Below, piece after piece: positions 6,403-14,009 of a DNA stretch of 17,667 bases (its first letter is position 1; the number at the start of each line of letters is the position of its first letter). Made by a program: the position numbers and the translations under genes. Origin of the DNA: Pseudomonadota bacterium (GTDB lineage: Bacteria; Pseudomonadota; Alphaproteobacteria; Rhizobiales; Segnochrobactraceae); NCBI GenBank assembly GCA_023442215.1, contig JAEZMP010000286.1, positions 1 to 17,667 of the forward strand, in the 5' to 3' direction. The notes beneath the pieces were generated by a model, which worked only from the letters and a program-made list of their open reading frames with translations, did no database searches and was not told the DNA's origin.

Positions 6403-7443
6403 ATGACAATCCCGGCAGACGCGGCATCCACCCATCAGGGCCCGGCCAATCTCGACCGCGTGCCCATCGTCGACATCTCGCCGTTCCTGCACGGCTCCGA
6501 GGCCGAGCGCCTCGCGGTCGCGGATCTGGTCGACCGCACCAATCGAGAGATCGGCTTTCTCGTGATTGCAGGTCACGGCTTCGATCTCGATCTCCTGGAA
6601 CGGTGGTTCGACGTTTCCCGGCGATTTTTCGAGGGTCCGGGGAGCATCAAGCGCGCCGTCATGCACGCCGGCCCGATGGCGCATCACGGCTATCATGGGC
6701 AGGGTCTCTCCGGGCTCGCGGCCAAGGAGGGCGAGGAAGCCCCGCCGGATCTGCGGGAATATTTCATGATCGGGCAGACCGATCTCTCGGCTCCGCCCTT
6801 CCGCACCCCGGAGGCCGGCCGTTTCCACCGCCCGAATGTCTGGCCCGACGAGCCTGCGGAGTTCGCCGCCGTCGGCAGCGCCTACTACGCGGCGATCAGC
6901 CAGCTCGGCGCGGATCTCATGCGGCTGTTCGCGGTCGCGCTGCGGCTGCCGGAACACTGGTTCGACGACAAGATCGACCATCACTTCTCGATCGTCAGCT
7001 CGATCTATTATCCGGCGCAGAAAACGGCGCCTCTGCCCGGACAGCTTCGCGCCGGCGCGCACACCGACTATGGCAGCCTCACCATCCTGGCGCCAACCGC
7101 CGCGCCGGGCGGGCTGCAGGTGCGCACCCTCAAGGGCGAATGGGTCGACGTGCCCCATGTTCCCGGCGCCTTCGTCATCAACATCGGCGACATGATGCAG
7201 CGCTGGACCAACGACCGCTGGCTTTCCAACATGCACCGCGTCGTCAACCCGCCGAGCGCGGTTGCCGCGACGAGCCCCCGGCAGTCCATCGCTTTCTTCC
7301 TGCATCCGAACCATGATGCCGTGATCGAGTGCATCCCCACCTGCGTCGAGGCCGGCGAGGTGCCGAGACACCCCGCCATCCTCGCCGGCGAGTACATGAT
7401 CGAGAAGGAAGCCGCGATCGCGACGGCGACGGCCAGGAAGTAG
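6403..7443 (+). CDS. 2-oxoglutarate/Fe(II) dioxygenase, isopenicillin N synthase-like (copy 2)
   Basis: This 346-residue non-haem iron oxygenase is homologous over its whole length to the one at 2705-3697. The N-terminal DIOX_N segment begins at VPIVDISPFL (residues 20-29). The catalytic domain has His220 and Asp222 (GAHTDYGSL), His278 (MHRVVNPP), and Arg293/Ser295 (PRQSIAFF) for 2-oxoglutarate. All expected ligands are intact. The start at 6403 (MTIPADAAS) follows GAGGG; an in-frame ATG at 6373 lies within the operator and lacks a ribosome-binding site. Differences from copy 1 cluster around residues 80-150, the region shaping the substrate pocket in this family, so the two may act on different or successive intermediates. 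It is transcribed divergently from the alpha/beta hydrolase and ends 176 bases before the LacI gene. Confidence 0.92.
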   Translation: MTIPADAASTHQGPANLDRVPIVDISPFLHGSEAERLAVADLVDRTNREIGFLVIAGHGFDLDLLERWFDVSRRFFEGPGSIKRAVMHAGPMAHHGYHGQGLSGLAAKEGEEAPPDLREYFMIGQTDLSAPPFRTPEAGRFHRPNVWPDEPAEFAAVGSAYYAAISQLGADLMRLFAVALRLPEHWFDDKIDHHFSIVSSIYYPAQKTAPLPGQLRAGAHTDYGSLTILAPTAAPGGLQVRTLKGEWVDVPHVPGAFVINIGDMMQRWTNDRWLSNMHRVVNPPSAVAATSPRQSIAFFLHPNHDAVIECIPTCVEAGEVPRHPAILAGEYMIEKEAAIATATARK

Positions 7444-7555
7444 CCGCCGCAACGCGGATCCGGCCGACCGCCCGTCCGCTCTGCCGGCAATTACCGCCAC
7501 GGCTTGGCTGTTTGCCTACGCAGTGATATGCGGCACCATGGCGACTCGCGAGGCC

Positions 7556-7588
7556 GGGCCGCCGCCGTCCGCACCGGGGCGGCGGCCC
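7556..7588 (+). other. Strong G+C hairpin upstream of the LacI-family gene
   Basis: GGGCCGCCGCC (7556-7566) and GGCGGCGGCCC (7578-7588) are exact reverse complements, giving an 11-bp stem and 11-base loop. The structure ends 31 bases before the LacI start and its ribosome-binding site GGAGG (7611-7615). It has no T-tract. It could be a factor-assisted end for the dioxygenase 2 transcript or a structured leader of the repressor message. The rest of the 7444-7619 gap holds only a weak promoter-like pair, TTGGCT (7504-7509) and TATGCG (7527-7532). Confidence 0.5.
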
Positions 7589-7619
7589 CTCACGGCCAGC
7601 CGCACGGCCGGGAGGACAG

Positions 7620-8648
7620 ATGCCTGTGACGCGAAAAGGGGTCACCCTCAAGGAGGTGGCGGCGGCGGCCAACGTCTCGCGCGCGACGGCGGCGCGGGCG
7701 CTGAACAGTTACGGCTATGTCGGCGACGAGACCGCCACGCGCGTGGTCGAGGCCGCCGACAGGCTGGGATATCGCGCAAACCGCGTGGCGCAGGCGCTGC
7801 GCAGCGGCCAGCTTCCGATCGTCGGCTTCGTGCCCGGCGACATCCAGAACCCGTTCTTCGCCCGCATCGCCCACGACCTCGAGGTCGAGTTCCGCAAGCA
7901 CGGCCACGGGCTGCTGATCTCGTCGAGTGAGGAGAATGTCGAGCAGGAGAAGGCGGTGCTGGAAAGCCTGCGTTCGCTCAGCATCCGCGGCTTCATCCTG
8001 GCGCCCACGTCAGCCACCGACAACCGGCATATCGTCCGGCTCGCGCGCGAGGGCGCGCCCCTCGTGCTGATCGACCGTGTCGCGAAGGACGTGCACTGCG
8101 ACAGCGTCGTCGTCGACAACGAGGGCGGCGCACGGGAGGCGGTCGAGTATCTCATCGCCAACGGCCACCGCCGGATCGGGCTCCTTCGCGACGAATCGCG
8201 CATCTTCACCGCCCAGGAGCGTTTCGCCGGCTATCAGGACGCGCTGCAGTCCCACGGTATCGCCCTCGACGAGACTCTCGTGACCGTCTCCCGCTCGACG
8301 GTCGAGCACGCCATCGAGGCAACCATCCGCCTGTTCAGCCGCCGCGACCGGCCGACGGCGCTGTTCACCGTCGACAGCCTGATGACCCAGGGCGCCCTGC
8401 TCGGGCTGCGGTCGATGGGGCTGGCCATTCCCCACGATGTGGCCCTGGTCGGCTTCGACGATTTCAACCTCGCGACCTTCACCGATCCGCAGATCACGGT
8501 CGTCGCGCAGCCGATCGCCGAGATCGGGCCGCTCGCCGCGAGCTTTCTGCTCGAGCGGCTCGCCGGCAAGAAAGGCCCTGCCCGCAGCATGCGCTTTCCG
8601 ACCCGCCTCGTGGTGCGCGGCTCAGTCGCCCCCCTGAACAAGGCCTGA
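7620..8648 (+). CDS. LacI family transcriptional regulator
   Basis: This 342-residue predicted repressor is the likely controller of the fructosamine operon that follows. The N-terminal helix-turn-helix reads TLKEVAAAANVSRATAARAL (residues 9-28), with hinge region RANRVAQALRSGQ (52-64). The rest is a periplasmic-binding-like effector domain: IVGFVPGDIQNPFFARI near the start, GFILAPTS and LVLIDR in the first lobe, and VALVGFDDFNLATF near the end. Length is normal for the family. The recognition helix has ATAAR where ATVSR is common. The start at 7620 is fixed by GGAGG at 7611-7615. The gene is on the same strand as the operon and 207 bases upstream of the SIS gene, with a perfect palindrome between them. 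The inducer is probably the Amadori compound or its phosphate, by analogy only. Confidence 0.93.
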   Translation: MPVTRKGVTLKEVAAAANVSRATAARALNSYGYVGDETATRVVEAADRLGYRANRVAQALRSGQLPIVGFVPGDIQNPFFARIAHDLEVEFRKHGHGLLISSSEENVEQEKAVLESLRSLSIRGFILAPTSATDNRHIVRLAREGAPLVLIDRVAKDVHCDSVVVDNEGGAREAVEYLIANGHRRIGLLRDESRIFTAQERFAGYQDALQSHGIALDETLVTVSRSTVEHAIEATIRLFSRRDRPTALFTVDSLMTQGALLGLRSMGLAIPHDVALVGFDDFNLATFTDPQITVVAQPIAEIGPLAASFLLERLAGKKGPARSMRFPTRLVVRGSVAPLNKA

Positions 8649-8700
8649 CGGGCGCCATCCGCACGGCCGCGGGACAGGCGGATTAATTTCCGGACGGCGC

Positions 8701-8751
8701 TTGTCAGCCGGGAAAATATATGCGTCTATAGCTGTGTGAGATCGATCTCAC
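8701..8751 (+). promoter_or_regulatory. Putative promoter and LacI-type operator of the fructosamine operon
   Basis: GTGAGATCGATCTCAC (8736-8751) is a perfect 16-bp palindrome with the central CG typical of LacI-family operators. Immediately upstream, TTGTCA (8701-8706) and TCTATA (8725-8730) are 18 bases apart and could be -35 and -10 boxes, the latter weak. The palindrome would then cover the transcription start, a classical repression geometry. The promoter call is tentative; the palindrome is plain. No second copy was noticed in the window. Confidence 0.6.
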
Positions 8752-8855
8752 GTCGAGAGCTTACGAGAGACAGCCTGCTTTTGCACTGTCCGCGTGGAAA
8801 TGTGCGCGTTCTTCCCGCACCCATGCCGAATTTCCGAAGTACAGGGAATGACCAG

Positions 8856-9869
8856 ATGTTGAATTTCGACAAGGACCGCTTTGTGCGTATTGAGAGCGGC
8901 GCCGTTTCCATCGCTGGTGACGTGCGCGCGCTCATGCGCAAGCTGGTGTCGGATGGTGCGGAGCGGCTGTATTTCATGGGAACGGGTGGCGTGCAAATTC
9001 TCACGCAGCCAGCCATCGAACTGGCGCAGCGCTATTCGACCTTCCCCGTCGGCGCGCAATATCCGGCACAGGTGGTGCTCGATCCCCCTGCCGGACTGGA
9101 CGACAAGGCCATCGTCGTCATTCCCTCCCTGTCGGGCACGACCAAGGAAAGCGTCGAACTGCTGAGCTTCCTGAAGAAGCGCGGCGTTCGCACGATTTCA
9201 CTGACCGGTCACAAGGATACGCCGGTCGCCCGTGAGACCGACTACAATTTCACGAACTTCGCCGAAGACGACACGTCGTCCGAGTCGTTCTATCTCCAGA
9301 CGATGCTGATCGTGCTGGCGCTGCTCGACGCGCGGGGTGAGATCGACGACTTCGATACGATCGTCGCCGAACTGCAGCGCCTTCCCGCTCTGCTGGTCGA
9401 CGCCAAGGCCGCGTTCGAGGATCAGGCGGCAAAGCTCGCCCGCACCATCAAGGATGAGACCTACCACATCTTCACCGGCGCGGGTTCCGTCTGGCCCGAG
9501 GCGAACTATTACGGCATGTGCATTCTCGAAGAGATGCAGTGGATCCGCACGCGCCCCGTCCATGCGGCCGACTTCTTCCACGGCACGCTCGAACTGGTCG
9601 AGCCGGGCGTCAGCGTATTCGTCTTCAAGGGCGAAGACGTGTACCGCCCGCTTTCGAACCGCGTCGAGAGCTTCGTCAAGCGCTACACCGACCGCGTCTG
9701 GGTGCTCGATGCCGCCACGGTCGAACTGCCGGGGATTTCGGCGCGCGTGCGCAGCCTGATCTCGCCGATCCTGCTCGCCACGCTGCTGGAGCGCCTCAGC
9801 GCGCATCTGGAGGTGCTTCGCGACCACCCGCTGAGCACGCGGCGCTACTACAAGCGCGTCGAATACTGA
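8856..9869 (+). CDS. frlB: SIS-domain fructosamine-6-phosphate deglycase, FrlB-like
   Basis: This 337-residue enzyme is predicted to split a 6-phosphofructosamine into glucose 6-phosphate and free amine or amino acid. It has two SIS (sugar isomerase) domains: the first with YFMGTGGVQ and the phosphate-binding IPSLSGTTKES (residues 89-99), the second from about residue 200. Hallmarks shared with FrlB/FraB enzymes are LEEMQW, HGTLELVEPGV and the C-terminus RRYYKRVEY. Glu226 and His242 are 16 residues apart and line up with the catalytic Glu/His pair known in Salmonella FraB (recalled as Glu214 and His230). The start at 8856 follows AGGGA; an in-frame start at 8736 would begin inside the operator palindrome. 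It is the first gene of the operon, followed by its transporter and kinase. A glucoselysine or other sugar-amine phosphate substrate remains possible. Confidence 0.85.
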   Translation: MLNFDKDRFVRIESGAVSIAGDVRALMRKLVSDGAERLYFMGTGGVQILTQPAIELAQRYSTFPVGAQYPAQVVLDPPAGLDDKAIVVIPSLSGTTKESVELLSFLKKRGVRTISLTGHKDTPVARETDYNFTNFAEDDTSSESFYLQTMLIVLALLDARGEIDDFDTIVAELQRLPALLVDAKAAFEDQAAKLARTIKDETYHIFTGAGSVWPEANYYGMCILEEMQWIRTRPVHAADFFHGTLELVEPGVSVFVFKGEDVYRPLSNRVESFVKRYTDRVWVLDAATVELPGISARVRSLISPILLATLLERLSAHLEVLRDHPLSTRRYYKRVEY

Positions 9870-9886
9870 GCGCGGCCACGCCGCGC
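9870..9886 (+). other. Intercistronic hairpin after the SIS gene
   Basis: GCGCGGC (9870-9876) and GCCGCGC (9880-9886) form a perfect 7-bp stem with a three-base loop, starting directly after the stop codon. There is no T-tract. It may protect the upstream message or partly stop transcription before the binding-protein gene. The rest of this 101-base gap holds three short GAGCC repeats and the ribosome-binding site AAGGAG (9959-9964). Confidence 0.45.
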
Positions 9887-9970
9887 CCGGGACCGTGACT
9901 TCGAGCCTGCCCATAGAGCCCATCAATTGAGCCTGTGACCCCAGAACATATGACTCGGAAGGAGCTGCCC

Positions 9971-11287
9971 ATGAAACGTTCGTTGCATGTCGTAGCGGTC
10001 GCGATGACCGCGGTCTCGGTGCTCGGCCTTATGGCGGGCAAGGGTTACAGCGCCTCGAAGCCGGTGGTGGCCGAACCGGATGCGAAGGTCGACTATAACG
10101 GCACCATCTCGGTGCTCACGAAGTTCGGTCTGCAGCAGCTTTCGCCCTACTTCGTCAATATCGCGAAGGAATACGAGAAGCTTCATCCCGGTGTGAAGGT
10201 CGAGCTGATCCAGGAGAGCGACGACAGCGTCAAAGGCAAGACCAAGGCACTGGTCGCATCCAACTCGCTTCCGGACGTCTATTTCACATGGACGGGAAGC
10301 TGGGGCGAGAACTTCGTTCGCGGTAACCGGGCCGTCGACCTGACCAAGGTGATCGGCCCGGATACCGAGTGGGGCAAGACGCTGGCGCCCGCCGCCGTCA
10401 AGGCCTTCACCTACAACGGCAAGGACTACGGCATCCCGCTCTATCTCGATGCCAAGTTCATGGGATACAACAAGAAGATCTTCTCCGACCTCGGCCTTCA
10501 GGTTCCCAAGACGCTGGACGATCTCCTGAAGAGCTGCGACGCGATCCGCAAGTCGGGCAAGACGCCGATCTCGTTCGGCAACAAGGAAGCCTGGCCGGCT
10601 GTGCACTATGCGGGCCAGCTCCTCGCCTACAATGTGCCGCAGGCGACGCTGGAGCGCGACTTCGACCCCAAGACCGCCGAATATACCGATCCGGGCTATG
10701 TCGCGGCGCTCACGCAGTTCAAGGAAATCATCGACCGCTGCACCGACGGCGCCGCGACCAACGGCACGTCCTATGCCTCGGCCCTTCAGGCGCTGAGCAA
10801 CACCGACTCGGCGATGTACTATCAGGAGATCATCGAGTTCGATCAGAGCGCCGGAGCCGACACGCCGCTGAAGGTGGCCGATTTCGGCTTCTTCCGCCTG
10901 CCGCCGCCGGCGGATGCCAAGGGCGACGTCAAAGCCATCGAGGGCGCGCCCGAGGGCTACATGATCAATACCGCCTCGGACAACATTCCGCTCGCCATCG
11001 ATTTCATGAAGTTCGTGACGTCGGTGCCGAACGCGAAGGTGCTGTCCGCCCCGCCCTATGGCCAGCCGAGCGCGACCATCGGCGGCGCGGACGAAGCCGA
11101 CATGAACCCGGAGGTTGTCGCCGGCCTCAAGGACATCAGCGAGGCGTCTTACCTGATGCCCTGGCTCGATACTGCCAACGGACCGCGTGTCGCCTCGGCC
11201 TGGCTCGCCAGCCTTCAGGCGCTGGTCGGCGGCACCATGACGCCGGAAGACGTCATGAAGCAGGTGAAGCAGGCCGCCCGGAAATGA
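9971..11287 (+). CDS. ABC transporter sugar-binding protein (MalE/UgpB type)
   Basis: This 438-residue periplasmic protein is predicted to capture the fructosamine or related glycoconjugate. A Sec signal peptide (MKRSLHVVAVAMTAVSVLGL) is probably cleaved near residue 27-28. The mature protein shows the SBP_bac_1 pattern: ISVLTKFGLQQLSPYFVNI, KEYEKLHPGVKVELI, LPDVYFTWTG and YGIPLYLDAKFMGYNKK. It has no lipobox cysteine. The start at 9971 is fixed by AAGGAG six bases upstream; an in-frame ATG at 9950 lacks such a site. Its stop overlaps the first permease start (ATGA), so translation is probably coupled. It occupies the place FrlO has in the Bacillus subtilis frl operon. The ligand is inferred from neighbouring enzymes. 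Confidence 0.92.
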   Translation: MKRSLHVVAVAMTAVSVLGLMAGKGYSASKPVVAEPDAKVDYNGTISVLTKFGLQQLSPYFVNIAKEYEKLHPGVKVELIQESDDSVKGKTKALVASNSLPDVYFTWTGSWGENFVRGNRAVDLTKVIGPDTEWGKTLAPAAVKAFTYNGKDYGIPLYLDAKFMGYNKKIFSDLGLQVPKTLDDLLKSCDAIRKSGKTPISFGNKEAWPAVHYAGQLLAYNVPQATLERDFDPKTAEYTDPGYVAALTQFKEIIDRCTDGAATNGTSYASALQALSNTDSAMYYQEIIEFDQSAGADTPLKVADFGFFRLPPPADAKGDVKAIEGAPEGYMINTASDNIPLAIDFMKFVTSVPNAKVLSAPPYGQPSATIGGADEADMNPEVVAGLKDISEASYLMPWLDTANGPRVASAWLASLQALVGGTMTPEDVMKQVKQAARK

Positions 11288-12249
11288 CGGGAACGGCTGC
11301 AGCGATGGGACGTGCCGCCTTCACGCAAGGCGGCACGGGCTCCGGCGGCGGTCCGAGGTTTCGGTCCGTTCGCCTGCGCCGGTGGCTGTCCTTTCGCTGG
11401 GCGGCCGTCGCGATGATCCTGGTCGGATGGTTCGTCTACTATCCGATCGTGGACAATTTCCTGGTCAGCACCACCGAGCAGGACATCTTCACCGGTGAGG
11501 TGACCTATGTCGGGCTCGGCAACTACGCCCGGCTGCTCGACGACCCGGTGGCATGGACCGCGCTCTGCAACAACCTGCTCTATGCGGTGATCTCCATCGT
11601 GTTCCAGGTCTTCGGCGCTTTCCTGCTCGCGGCGATCATCGAAGGGCTGAGCAGCGAGTACTGGCGGCGCTTCTGGCGGGCGGTCTATTTCGTTCCCTCG
11701 GCGATCTCCATCACCGTCACGGGCCTGCTGTTCTATTTCATCTACCAGCCGAAAGTCGGGCTGCTCGACATCGTGCTCGTGCACCTCGGCCTGCAGGACC
11801 TGATCCTGCCGTGGCTCGGCAGCGAACGGTCTGCGATCTACGCCGTGATCGCCATGAGCCAGTGGCAGGGCTTCGGCTACTCGACGCTCCTGTTCGCCAT
11901 CGCGATCCAGAAGATCCCGCGCGAGCTCTACGACGCCGCCACCATGGACGGGGCCGGGGCGCTGCGGAAGCTCTGGAGCATCACCTTCCCGCTCACCCGC
12001 GAGATGACCGGGCTCATGGTGATCGTCACCATCACCGGCGCCTTCCAGGTGTTCAACGAGGTGATGGTCATGACCGCCGGCGGCCCGAACAACAGCAGTC
12101 AGGTGCTCGGAACATGGCTCTATCAGCAGGGCTTCATCGAGAACAACTTCGGCTACGGCGCGGCCATCGCGGCAGTGATCTTCGTGGCGACGATGCTGAC
12201 GGGGGCGGCGCAGCTCTGGTACACCCGGCGCCGGAGGGTTCAGCTATGA
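11284..12249 (+). CDS. ABC sugar transporter permease (MalF type)
   Basis: This 321-residue inner-membrane protein forms one half of the import channel. About six hydrophobic segments are visible, the first at residues 39-57 (WAAVAMILVGWFVYYPIV) after a basic N-terminus. The cytoplasmic EAA loop that docks on the ATPase is ELYDAATMDGAG (residues 214-225). Short conserved stretches YVGLGNYARLLDD and AGGPNNSSQVLGTWLYQQGF are typical of carbohydrate permeases of the CUT1 class. The start at 11284 overlaps the binding-protein stop as ATGA, and its own stop overlaps the next permease in the same way; an alternative ATG lies at 11305. The role corresponds to FrlN/FrlM in Bacillus. Confidence 0.92.
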   Translation: MTGTAAAMGRAAFTQGGTGSGGGPRFRSVRLRRWLSFRWAAVAMILVGWFVYYPIVDNFLVSTTEQDIFTGEVTYVGLGNYARLLDDPVAWTALCNNLLYAVISIVFQVFGAFLLAAIIEGLSSEYWRRFWRAVYFVPSAISITVTGLLFYFIYQPKVGLLDIVLVHLGLQDLILPWLGSERSAIYAVIAMSQWQGFGYSTLLFAIAIQKIPRELYDAATMDGAGALRKLWSITFPLTREMTGLMVIVTITGAFQVFNEVMVMTAGGPNNSSQVLGTWLYQQGFIENNFGYGAAIAAVIFVATMLTGAAQLWYTRRRRVQL

Positions 12250-13106
12250 TCGCGGCCGGTTCCGCCGTCCGTGGCCGGTCCGCCAATGTCTGGGCGGTGA
12301 TCGCCCGCGTGTTCCTCCACGCCTTCCTGATCTGCCTCGGCATCGTCGTGATCTATCCGCTGATCTGGATGACGCTGAACGGCTTCAAGGACAACGTCCA
12401 GATCTTCGGCAACCCGTTCGCCCTGCCCTCGCACTGGGTCTGGCAGAACTACGTGCAGGCCTGGAACCAGGGCGTACGCAACTACGTCGCCGTCAGCCTT
12501 CTGGTGACGGTCGCGTCGGCCGCCTGCACGGTGCTCGTCAGCGCGTGGACCGCCTATGGACTGACGCGCACCAAGATGCCGATGAAGCCGTTGGTGGTCG
12601 CGATGGTGCTCGGCGGACTGATGCTGAGCCCGACCGTCGCCCTGATCCCGCTGGTGCGGATGCTGCAGGCGCTCGGCCTCTACAACACCTACTGGGCGCT
12701 CATCATCCTCTACACGGCGTTCCGCATCCCGTTCACGACCTTCCTGATCCGCGCCTACATGCTGGACCTGCCGAAGGATCTCGACGAGGCGGCGACCATG
12801 GACGGCGCCAGCGAGGGCCAGATCTTCTGGCGGGTGACGCTGCCGCTCTGCCGCCCCATCATCATCTCGTGCGTCATCCTGCACGTGCTGTTCGCCTGGA
12901 ATGAATATCTGTTCGCGATGATCTTCACGAGCGGCACGGATCTTCAGACGCTCCCGGTCGGCCTCACCTCCATCATGGCGAAGCACGGGACGAACTACGC
13001 TGTCGTGTTCGCGGCAATGACGGTTTCGGCGCTTCCTATCGTCGTCGTGTTCTTCGCTGCACAACGCTACTTCATTCGTGGCCTCTCCGAAGGCATGGGC
13101 AAGTAA
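12246..13106 (+). CDS. ABC sugar transporter permease (MalG type)
   Basis: This 286-residue inner-membrane protein is the second half of the channel. A first membrane segment at residues 22-43 (VFLHAFLICLGIVVIYPLIW) leads to MTLNGFKDN, the usual MalG-type opening. The EAA loop DLDEAATMDGAS (178-189) contacts the ATPase. Further conserved stretches are FRIPFTTFLIRAYM and FAWNEYLFAMIF, and the C-terminus RYFIRGLSEGMGK is standard for the class. Its start overlaps the MalF-type stop as ATGA. A 48-base gap with GAGAGGAG precedes the next gene, so the operon continues. Confidence 0.93.
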   Translation: MIAAGSAVRGRSANVWAVIARVFLHAFLICLGIVVIYPLIWMTLNGFKDNVQIFGNPFALPSHWVWQNYVQAWNQGVRNYVAVSLLVTVASAACTVLVSAWTAYGLTRTKMPMKPLVVAMVLGGLMLSPTVALIPLVRMLQALGLYNTYWALIILYTAFRIPFTTFLIRAYMLDLPKDLDEAATMDGASEGQIFWRVTLPLCRPIIISCVILHVLFAWNEYLFAMIFTSGTDLQTLPVGLTSIMAKHGTNYAVVFAAMTVSALPIVVVFFAAQRYFIRGLSEGMGK

Positions 13107-13154
13107 GCCGGACATCCTGCGGCGCTACGACAAGATCGCCTGAGAGGAGCCTTT

Positions 13155-14009
13155 ATGCCTCAGCTTGCCTCACATCAGCTCATCGGGGCGAACTTCAGCT
13201 TCCAGCATTTCCCGTTCGAGCGCGTCGCGGCGATGCTGCGCGGCCTCGGATTCAGCGAGATCGAGCTCTGGGGCGTCGCGCCCCACCTCGACCTCTATCA
13301 TGCGACGGACGCACGGGTGGATGCGGTTCGCGGCGTGCTTGAAGACAACGGGCTTTCGGTCTGGTGCTTCACGCCCGAGCAGGTGCTCTACCCCCTCAAC
13401 ATCGCGTCGGGCGACGCCGAGATCCGGCGCGACAGCATCGACCGCTTCCGACGAGCCGCCGATATCTGCGCGACGCTCGGCGCTCGCTACCTGTTCCTGA
13501 CGCCCGGCCGCGGGTTCGAGGACGAAACACCGGAGGTGGCGTGGGAGCGCTCGGCCGACGCCCTGCGCGAGATCGCCGGCCACGCCCATGCCAATGGCGT
13601 GCGCTGCCTTCTGGAACCGCTTCAGCGGGTCGAGACCAACGTTTTCACCGACGCCGCGGGCCTCAGGCGGATGCTCGACGAGGTCGATGTCGACACCATG
13701 GACGTCGTGCTCGATTCCGTCGGGATGGCGACGGCCGGCGACACGGTTGCGACCTATATCGAACTGTTCGGATCGCGGCTGGCCCATGTGCAACTCGTCG
13801 ATGGCAATCCCGCCGGGCATCTCGTCTGGGGCGACGGATCGCTGCCGCTCGGTCGCTATGTGGAAGACCTCGCCGAGGCCGGCTATCGCGGGAAGATCAC
13901 GTTCGAGCCGTTCGGCAACGGATCCTACGCGCTCGATCCGGTTGCCGCGTGGAAGCGCTGCCTCGACGGGATCGCCCCCTATCTCGACCACTCGATGGTG
14001 TCGGCATGA
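13155..14009 (+). CDS. frlC: TIM-barrel sugar epimerase, FrlC-like
   Basis: This 284-residue protein of the xylose-isomerase-like TIM-barrel family (AP_endonuc_2) most resembles FrlC, which interconverts psicosamine and fructosamine at C3. Features shared with my recollection of Escherichia coli FrlC are IELWGVAPH, FTPEQVLYPLN, IRRDSIDRFR and LLEPLQRVETNVF, in the same order. Likely metal ligands at strand ends are Glu154 (LLEP), Asp187 (VLDS), His211 (HVQLVD) and Glu251 (FEPF). The start at 13155 follows GAGAGGAG. The stop overlaps the kinase start as ATGA. Placement between the transporter and an FrlD-like kinase supports the epimerase role. Another ketose 3-epimerase activity is the main alternative. 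Confidence 0.8.
   Translation: MPQLASHQLIGANFSFQHFPFERVAAMLRGLGFSEIELWGVAPHLDLYHATDARVDAVRGVLEDNGLSVWCFTPEQVLYPLNIASGDAEIRRDSIDRFRRAADICATLGARYLFLTPGRGFEDETPEVAWERSADALREIAGHAHANGVRCLLEPLQRVETNVFTDAAGLRRMLDEVDVDTMDVVLDSVGMATAGDTVATYIELFGSRLAHVQLVDGNPAGHLVWGDGSLPLGRYVEDLAEAGYRGKITFEPFGNGSYALDPVAAWKRCLDGIAPYLDHSMVSA

Noticed and set aside
8735..8751. CRP/FNR-type site reading of TGTGA...TCAC
   Set aside because: The spacing between half-sites is eight bases rather than six for CRP, and the perfect dyad with central CG fits a LacI-family operator better.
10369..11283. Upstream extension of the MalF-type permease frame
   Set aside because: It overlaps the binding-protein gene in another frame. 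Recognisable permease sequence begins at the ATGA overlap at 11284.
13364..14005. Upstream extension of the kinase frame
   Set aside because: It lies entirely in the epimerase gene in another frame; the kinase family begins at 14006.
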